Shown here: in pieces, positions 4,999 through 9,131 of the stretch
How positions within the stretch are numbered: the first letter of the stretch is position 1
Layout of the letters: the number at the start of each line of letters is the position of its first letter
Assembly (NCBI GenBank): GCA_946535685.1
Contig: CAMNDR010000019.1
Coordinates: 1-9,131 of the forward strand
Length of the DNA: 9,131 nucleotides
From: an uncultured Clostridia bacterium
Lineage (GTDB): Bacteria > Bacillota > Clostridia > Oscillospirales > Ruminococcaceae
Direction of reading: 5' to 3'
Made by a program: the position numbers and the translations under genes
The notes under the pieces: generated by a model
Seen by the model: the letters and a program-made list of their open reading frames with translations, nothing else
Told to the model about the DNA's origin: nothing
The model's database searches: none

Positions 4999-6969
4999 TC
5001 ACTTGCCATAATCTTCCGTTTCAAAAAGATACCAGCCGTCCAGCATCGCATTTCTGATCTCCACAACCGCATATTCCGGCGCATCCAGCTTGATATACCG
5101 CAGCATTCCTGCGTTATTCGCTTCGCCATCCTCTGCTGCGGCCGGGTCGAAGCCGGCATTGCAGGTCAGCGGCTGTGCCTTGCTCTCATCAGGTTCACCT
5201 TCATATTCGGGGAGAGATTCGTCATAGAGCCGATAGGTGTTCAGGAACGTCGCACCGCCGATGCGTGCGGCATAGATCATGGGTTCAACATGTGCATTCT
5301 GCCAAAGGACGACCGTTGAGCCGTCTGCTCTGACAGCGAGCAGAACATCATCTCTGTCCTTGACGGTGTAGAGGTCATCATCCGGCGAGATCAGAAAATG
5401 CAGCGGGTCGCCGTAGCTGCCCTTCAGCGTTCTGACCTTGCCGATGGCTCTGTCCTTTGTGTAGGCCGCAGCACTTGTTTTTCCCCTTGCAACATAGTAG
5501 CCAAGATCCCACTGGACACCGCTCATGAACTGGCAGATGCCGTTCTCTCTGACCTTCCCGATCATATAGTCCCGGATGCCGATGTCCGCATTCCCTGCAC
5601 CGACATACGCCGCATATTGCAGGATATTCGCGGCATCAGACGCATTGAGCGTGGCATCGCCGTTGACATCGAGGGCTGGCTCCAGTTCATCCGGCTCCTG
5701 TCCGGCGCCGATCCTGGCGGAGGTGATGAGGGCTTTCGCGGCAGTGCTGGCGTTGAAGGTGCTCTCAGCAGGCGCAGTCGGCACGCCGTATTCGATCCGC
5801 TCGGTGTCATAATCATCCCGTGTATCCACAAAGCGCCTGATCTGGTCGGCAGTGTCGAAGCTCGCGCAGATCACGGCGAGCCTGCCGTCCGGCTTCACAT
5901 AGGTGTAGCCGGTGATGTTCTGCCCTGTCATGTAGCGGTTGATGTGGTACTGCATGTCGGAGGCGGTGGCGTTATAGGCCTTTGTCCCAACGGAATGGAT
6001 GAGCGTCGAGACGATGCCGGTGCTGTCCAGAAACGTCCGGACGGCCTCCTCATCCTTGCTGTTCTCACAGAGTACCACGAGCGAGGAGAACGCTATCGAG
6101 GAGGTCTTTCTCTCGGTGTAGAGACCGACCTCGCCGGGGATGCCGTTTTCCTGCATAAACTGCTCGATCATGCTTTTGACCCCAGCAAGATCATGGTCAA
6201 GCGGTCTGTTGGTCTCATACCAGCTATCCAGAGCATCCTGGTCGAAAACCTTGTACATGGGTGCATTGTCCTCGCCTGCCGGATAGGCCTTTGTTCCGAC
6301 CTCCCGGATGAGCGCCGGATCAATGCCGCTGCTCTCCACAAATGCCCGCACAGCATCCTCATCCGTGCTGTTCTCACAGAGCACCATCAGCGTGGAAACG
6401 CCGTCCTGCACATAGACAACGACCTCACCGGCGATGGCGTTTTCCTTGAAATACCGGTCAATGATGCTCTTGGCAGAGGCAAGCGGTTCAGGCAGCGGAG
6501 CATTCGTTTCATAGCCTTCATGCCAGGTGTTGCCCGTTTCCGGGTCATAGACCTGGTCGTAGACCATGTACATGGGTGCGGGAGCTTCCTCGCCTGCCGG
6601 ATAGGCCTTTGTTCCGACCTCCCGGATGAGCGCCGGATCAATGCCGCTGCTCTCCACAAATGCCCGCACAGCATCCTCATCCGTGCTGTTCTCACAGAGC
6701 ACCATCAGCGTGGAAACGCCGTCCTGCACATAGACAACGACCTCACCGGCGATGGCGTTTTCCTTGAAATACCGGTCAATGATGCTCTTGGCAGAGGCAA
6801 GCGGCTCCGGGAGCGGGGCATTCGTTTCGTATCCTTCATGCCAGGTATTGCCTGTTTCCGGGTCATAGACCTGGTCGTAGACGGTGTAGGCGGATGCGGT
6901 CAGTGTTCCGCACAGCCCGATGGCACATACGGCAGCAGTCATTGCTGCAAGGATTCTCTTGTTTTTCAT
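4999..6969 (-). CDS. Secreted four-module repeat protein with dockerin-like segment
   Basis: 656 residues from ATG at 6969, fixed by AAAGGAGG seven nt upstream and a clean signal peptide (1-27, cleavage after ASA). Units 30-135 and 136-240 are almost identical: a linker with VYDQVYDPETGNTWHEGYETN and a ~65-residue module of helix-strand-strand-helix-strand pattern with a conserved Cys (C92, C198). A third unit is diverged (241-335, C301). A fourth module (338-397, C368) lacks the linker. Residues 404-458 look like a type I dockerin: FNASTAAKALITSARIGAG, then DVNGDATLNASDAANILQY with a full calcium loop. The C-terminal 195 residues match nothing I know (IGKV at both 470 and 509; acidic segment 583-596). 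Dockerins bind cohesins of cellulosome scaffolds, but usually sit at a terminus, so attachment is uncertain. It is the last gene after the sigma factor and membrane protein. Confidence 0.9.
   Translation of the reverse strand: MKNKRILAAMTAAVCAIGLCGTLTASAYTVYDQVYDPETGNTWHEGYETNAPLPEPLASAKSIIDRYFKENAIAGEVVVYVQDGVSTLMVLCENSTDEDAVRAFVESSGIDPALIREVGTKAYPAGEEAPAPMYMVYDQVYDPETGNTWHEGYETNAPLPEPLASAKSIIDRYFKENAIAGEVVVYVQDGVSTLMVLCENSTDEDAVRAFVESSGIDPALIREVGTKAYPAGEDNAPMYKVFDQDALDSWYETNRPLDHDLAGVKSMIEQFMQENGIPGEVGLYTERKTSSIAFSSLVVLCENSKDEEAVRTFLDSTGIVSTLIHSVGTKAYNATASDMQYHINRYMTGQNITGYTYVKPDGRLAVICASFDTADQIRRFVDTRDDYDTERIEYGVPTAPAESTFNASTAAKALITSARIGAGQEPDELEPALDVNGDATLNASDAANILQYAAYVGAGNADIGIRDYMIGKVRENGICQFMSGVQWDLGYYVARGKTSAAAYTKDRAIGKVRTLKGSYGDPLHFLISPDDDLYTVKDRDDVLLAVRADGSTVVLWQNAHVEPMIYAARIGGATFLNTYRLYDESLPEYEGEPDESKAQPLTCNAGFDPAAAEDGEANNAGMLRYIKLDAPEYAVVEIRNAMLDGWYLFETEDYGK
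6250..6882 (-). repeat. Tandem 318-bp coding repeat, two near-identical copies
   Basis: Unit 1 (about 6565-6882) and unit 2 (about 6250-6564) are offset by 318 bp, or 106 codons. The block 6269-6486 is identical to 6587-6804 (218 bp by eye). The adjacent ~84 bp show eight differences, all silent. Perfect identity next to silent divergence suggests recent conversion or recombination between the copies. Confidence 0.93.
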
Positions 6970-6985
6970 AATGATTCCTCCTTTA

Positions 6986-7157
6986 GGCAACACCGCACAT
7001 AGCTGGTGGTGCAGATGCGCAGTCAGATTTTTCGTCAGATTGTATAGAAATGACGCCGCTGGGCTGGCGCCCAGCAAGGAATTTCTGTGCAAGATGACGG
7101 AAAAGATGCAAGCAGATGTGCCGCCAAGCCGCCAGGCGGGCTTTGTGCGGTGTTGCC
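6986..7157. mobile_element. MITE-like palindromic element, ~172 bp, with TTTA duplication
   Basis: Terminal inverted repeats GGCAACACCGCACA (6986-6999) and its complement (7144-7157) are perfect over 14 bp, and the next four positions match except one. TTTA stands directly on both sides (6982-6985 and 7158-7161), consistent with a 4-bp target-site duplication. The interior folds further: TTTTC-GTCA/TGACGGAAAA, AGAAAT/ATTTCT (7046-7051, 7081-7086) and a central GCTGGGC/GCCCAGC hairpin (7058-7075). It encodes no transposase, so it would be moved in trans. It separates the membrane-protein gene (stop 5 nt from the right duplication) from the secreted-protein gene, whose Shine-Dalgarno abuts the left duplication. 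Family unknown. Confidence 0.8.
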
Positions 7158-7166
7158 TTTATGGCG

Positions 7167-8009
7167 TTATTGCATGTCGATGGTATAGAAATAATAACCG
7201 CCGTTCTCCTCAAACTGCACGGCAATGGCCTCCTCCGGCGGATAGCCCTCGATGCGGAAAGCCTTGCCGGTATACTCCTGCACATCGCCAAACAGTTTCA
7301 CCTCGCCCAGCTCCTCCCGGATGAGCTCCGGCTCTACGGGCTTTTCCGCCGTCTGGTAGATCACCGGCGTTTCACCGAGCTCTGCACGGCGGAACATCCG
7401 CTCATAGGGAAAGAAACCAGGCTCGGTATCCGGCGGGCGATCCTCCTCGTTATGCGGCCCGGCGCTCGCCGCCTGGACATCGCTGCCCTGCGCTGTAGTC
7501 GGCGGCGGATCCTGCTGAATGGGTTCCGTCGGGAGCGGATCGGACTGCGCAGGGACATCGGTCGGCTCCGGCTGGTGACCGGATCCATCCTGCGGCGCGG
7601 CAGGCGGTTCGGTGGGATCCTGCTGCGATGCTTCCTGCTCATCCGCTGGCTGCCCGCTTTCGGCAGAAGTCTCCGCTGCAGTTTCAGCAGAGGTTTCCCC
7701 CGCTGTTTCGATCTGGAGCGGGGTGGTGTGCGTGAGAATGGGTGCTTCGGTTTCCGGTGCCGTTTCCTCCGGCTGCGGTTCGGAGCGCTGCTCCGTCAGA
7801 GCTGCAGTTTCCGTGGTGAGCAGCGTATTCGGCAGCGGTTCCCGTGCGGGCTGCACATACCGGATGCCGATGAACACCAGAGCGAGCATGCTCACCGCAG
7901 AGCCTGCGGCTGCAATGCGTCCGGCGATGCGTTTCCGTCTGCGCTGCTGTTCCAGACAGGCATCACGGATCCGGAAAACTGCATCCGCCATTTCCTTAGA
8001 ATTCTTCAT
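7167..8009 (-). CDS. Single-pass membrane protein, candidate anti-sigma factor or sensor
   Basis: 280 residues from ATG at 8009. A short, basic cytoplasmic tail (1-29, MKNSKEMADAVFRIRDACLEQQRRRKR), one membrane helix (about 31-51), and a long Thr/Pro/Glu/Gln-rich outer stalk (55-195, with repeats such as AETSAE) precede a compact C-terminal domain (196-280) containing EYTGKAFRIEGYPPEEAIAVQFEE and YYFYTID. The gene overlaps the end of the ECF sigma gene by 14 nt, the usual arrangement for a sigma/anti-sigma pair, and GGGCAGG lies before the ATG. The cytoplasmic tail is far shorter than a zinc-binding anti-sigma domain and has no HxxxCxxC motif, so binding of the sigma factor is inferred from position only. 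A TTG six nt upstream is a weaker alternative start. The C-terminal domain family is not recognised. Confidence 0.85.
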   Translation of the reverse strand: MKNSKEMADAVFRIRDACLEQQRRRKRIAGRIAAAGSAVSMLALVFIGIRYVQPAREPLPNTLLTTETAALTEQRSEPQPEETAPETEAPILTHTTPLQIETAGETSAETAAETSAESGQPADEQEASQQDPTEPPAAPQDGSGHQPEPTDVPAQSDPLPTEPIQQDPPPTTAQGSDVQAASAGPHNEEDRPPDTEPGFFPYERMFRRAELGETPVIYQTAEKPVEPELIREELGEVKLFGDVQEYTGKAFRIEGYPPEEAIAVQFEENGGYYFYTIDMQ

Positions 8010-8553
8010 AATCAAAGCCTGCCCTTTCCAGTATGGTCTTCAGCGATTGCTTTGCCCGGTAGAGAAGATCTCCGACCTGCCGTTTGCTTTTGTGCATGAC
8101 AGCGGCGATCTCAGCCGTGTCGAGCTCCTCGAAATACATCAGATAGAGCACCTGAAAATAGTCCGCATGGAGCTTGCGCATGGCTCTGTGCAGCTCGATC
8201 TTCTGCTCATCCCGAAGATGCTCCCGCTCAACATCCGTGCCGTCAGACAGCATGATGCAGGTGTCGATGGGCTGATCGGCGATCCGGGAACGGTGCCGCC
8301 TGAGATAGTTGTAGGCGGTATTCCGTGCGATCGTGAAAAGCCATGTGCGAAAGCTGGATTTTTCGCTGAATTTTGGCTTTTTTACGGCGATCCTGACAAA
8401 GGTATCCTGTACGATCTCCTCTGTCTCGGAAGGATCATGCACAATGCCGTTGATGTACAGTGTCAGGGCATTGTAATGGCTGTCTATGATCTCCCGGAGC
8501 CCGTTGTCATCACCACGCAGGAAACGGCGGTAGCGATCCGCATCGTTTTCCAT
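7996..8553 (-). CDS. ECF-type RNA polymerase sigma factor
   Basis: 185 residues from ATG at 8553, set by AGGAGG seven nt upstream; a longer frame begins at 8589 but has no comparable site. Region 2 spans about 15-88: SETEEIVQDTFVRI is the core-binding segment and FRTWLFTIARNTAYNYLRRHR covers the -10 recognition and melting part. Region 4 spans about 118-175, with the helix-turn-helix LDTAEIAAVMHKSKRQVGDLLYRAKQSL reading the -35 element. No region 3 is present, as expected of the ECF (sigma-70 family, group 4) class. Such factors answer envelope or extracellular signals, usually under a membrane anti-sigma factor; the overlapping downstream gene is the natural candidate. The gene has its own vegetative-type promoter; no ECF-type self-recognised promoter is evident. 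Confidence 0.95.
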   Translation of the reverse strand: MENDADRYRRFLRGDDNGLREIIDSHYNALTLYINGIVHDPSETEEIVQDTFVRIAVKKPKFSEKSSFRTWLFTIARNTAYNYLRRHRSRIADQPIDTCIMLSDGTDVEREHLRDEQKIELHRAMRKLHADYFQVLYLMYFEELDTAEIAAVMHKSKRQVGDLLYRAKQSLKTILERAGFDYEEF

Positions 8554-8654
8554 GTTGTATCCTCCTGTGGTCTGCAAATTTGCTTTCATCTATTAGACAC
8601 AGATGCGTTCTGTTTTTCGCAGGTCATTTTGGGCAGCGTTTTTTTCTTTCTACC

Positions 8655-8683
8655 ATTGTAGCACATCCTGCAGATGATTGCAA
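8655..8683 (-). promoter_or_regulatory. Promoter of the ECF sigma operon
   Basis: On the minus strand TTGCAA (8678-8683), a 17-bp spacer and TACAAT (8655-8660) preceded by TGC (extended -10). The predicted start near 8648 leaves a leader of about 95 nt before the ATG at 8553. The boxes fit the housekeeping sigma factor. Confidence 0.75.
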
Positions 8684-8757
8684 GGCGGTGCAGGGAATTC
8701 CTCTCCCCGATGCGTCAGCACAGGGAGAAATGTTGCAGATCACAGCAAAAATGATTA

Positions 8758-8816
8758 CATATAGTAGAACTTAATCGTTATAGTATTGAATTGTATAAAA
8801 ATAATACTACTATATG
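8758..8816. repeat. AT-rich inverted/direct repeat cluster upstream of a promoter
   Basis: CATATAGTAG (8758-8767) and CTACTATATG (8807-8816) are a perfect 10-bp inverted pair 39 bp apart. TATAGTA occurs at 8760 and 8779 and inverted at 8808. A competing inverted pair TAGTATT/AATACTA (8781-8787, 8803-8809) overlaps it. The cluster ends 32 bp before the -35 box of the right-hand gene, the place for an activator or a multi-site operator. Confidence 0.55.
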
Positions 8817-8848
8817 CAATATTTTTCAGCATGTTCACGAATTATTCA

Positions 8849-8878
8849 TTGACATGCCACCGAAGAATGTGGTATAAT
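8849..8878 (+). promoter_or_regulatory. Sigma-A-type promoter for the right-hand secreted-protein gene
   Basis: TTGACA (8849-8854), 18-bp spacer and TATAAT (8873-8878) preceded by TGG, both boxes consensus. The predicted start is near 8885. A small GATAG/CTATC hairpin (8888-8902) begins the leader. Confidence 0.87.
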
Positions 8879-8960
8879 AAAAATGAAGATAGGCGTTCTA
8901 TCAGTCGTGTGCTGAAGGAGACCGCCTGACATGAGTTTTGTAGATAGGAGGCGCTTGGTA

Positions 8961-9131
8961 ATGAAAAACACAGGAATGAGACGCTGGCTCTCATTGCTGA
9001 TGACCAGCGTGATTGCAGTGGGCAGCATGCCGGCAGTCCCGGTTGCGGCTGCGCAGAATACTGCTCTGAATATTGCAAAGGTGCAGATCGAACCGTCGGA
9101 GATCAATGAAGACCGTACAGTTGAGGTAGAA
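8961..9131 (+). CDS. Secreted protein, N-terminal fragment
   Basis: 57 codons run off the right edge. From ATG at 8961 there is a typical signal peptide: MKNTGMRRW n-region, a hydrophobic core LSLLMTSVIAVGSM, and likely cleavage after VAA or AAA near residue 31. The mature part starts QNTALNIAKVQIEPSEINEDRTVEVE, a strand-rich opening like that of Ig-like or cohesin-type sandwich domains, but too short to name. AGGAGG (8946-8951) sits 9 nt before this ATG. A second in-frame ATG at 8931, with GAAGGAG (8914-8920) 10 nt before it, would add ten residues (MSFVDRRRLV) to the n-region and is also plausible. The gene is divergent from the sigma operon and has its own strong promoter. Confidence 0.85.
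   Translation, partial: MKNTGMRRWLSLLMTSVIAVGSMPAVPVAAAQNTALNIAKVQIEPSEINEDRTVEVE

Larger units (their letters stand above)
8554..8930. other. Divergent intergenic region
   Basis: 377 bp between the sigma operon and the right-hand secreted-protein gene. It holds the sigma operon leader and promoter (8554-8683), a stretch with no recognised element (8684-8757), an AT-rich inverted-repeat cluster (8758-8816) and the promoter of the right-hand gene (8849-8878). Short open frames here lack ribosome binding sites and were not called. Confidence 0.7.

Noticed and set aside
5398..7002. Long plus-strand open frame (534 codons) opposite the secreted repeat protein
   Set aside because: Its internal duplication mirrors the 318-bp repeat on the other strand. 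The minus-strand frame has a signal peptide, a strong ribosome binding site and recognisable domains; this one has none.
6970..7092. Upstream extension of the secreted repeat protein to an ATG at 7092
   Set aside because: The extra 41 residues are read through the MITE-like element; the ATG at 6969 has a strong Shine-Dalgarno and begins a proper signal peptide.
7612..8661. Plus-strand open frame of 349 codons
   Set aside because: Spans the sigma-factor gene and the membrane-protein gene antisense; Ser/Val/Arg-rich product without a known motif.
8883..8915. Ten-codon leader peptide (MKIGVLSVVC) before the right-hand gene
   Set aside because: Its ATG coincides with the predicted transcription start, no ribosome binding site can precede it, and no regulatory codon run or attenuator is seen.

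Overview
The window looks like chromosomal DNA of a Gram-positive, gut-type Firmicute close to Ruminococcus (Oscillospiraceae). This is inferred, not searched. The clues are moderately GC-rich coding DNA, strong AGGAGG-type ribosome binding sites, extended -10 promoters, Thr/Pro/Glu-rich linkers behind membrane anchors, EF-hand-like DxDGNG loops, a dockerin-like segment in a secreted protein, and a small clostridial-type 2[4Fe-4S] ferredoxin. No rRNA, tRNA, CRISPR array or complete transposase gene was seen.

Layout, left to right. (1) 1-661, minus: the first 220 residues of a secreted protein resembling the N-terminal sandwich domain of large sugar-ABC solute-binding proteins, with a good promoter and a ~95-nt leader. 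(2) 662-1088: divergent intergenic region holding a near-perfect 22-bp palindrome and the ferredoxin promoter. (3) 1089-1259, plus: 56-residue ferredoxin, followed by a strong, probably bidirectional terminator. (4) 1343-3002, minus: a two-gene unit encoding a DUF4352-like lipoprotein and a single-pass membrane protein with a TEPPE-repeat stalk and an EF-hand-like loop. (5) 3112-4746, minus: a CPBP/CAAX-protease-like membrane protein with a degraded active site, coupled to the tRNA adenosine deaminase gene tadA. (6) 4999-8553, minus: an ECF sigma factor, an overlapping gene for a short-tailed membrane protein (candidate anti-sigma or sensor), a ~172-bp MITE-like palindromic element, and a 656-residue secreted protein made of four related alpha/beta modules, a dockerin-like segment and an unknown C-terminal domain; a hairpin terminator closes the unit. 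(7) 8554-8930: divergent intergenic region with an AT-rich inverted-repeat cluster. (8) 8961-9131, plus: the start of another secreted protein, cut by the window edge.

The most interesting part is region 6. Its order suggests one envelope-signalling unit: ECF sigma factor, membrane protein whose ~27-residue cytoplasmic tail is too short for a classical anti-sigma domain, then a secreted repeat protein. The MITE-like element sits between the last two genes, and its target-site duplication touches the Shine-Dalgarno sequence of the secreted-protein gene. The first two repeats of that protein carry a 218-bp block of perfect DNA identity beside a stretch with eight silent differences, a sign of recent conversion or homogenisation. 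Region 4 encodes a second protein of similar topology (short cytoplasmic part, one TM, Thr/Pro/Glu stalk, small outer domain), so the locus is rich in cell-surface parts.
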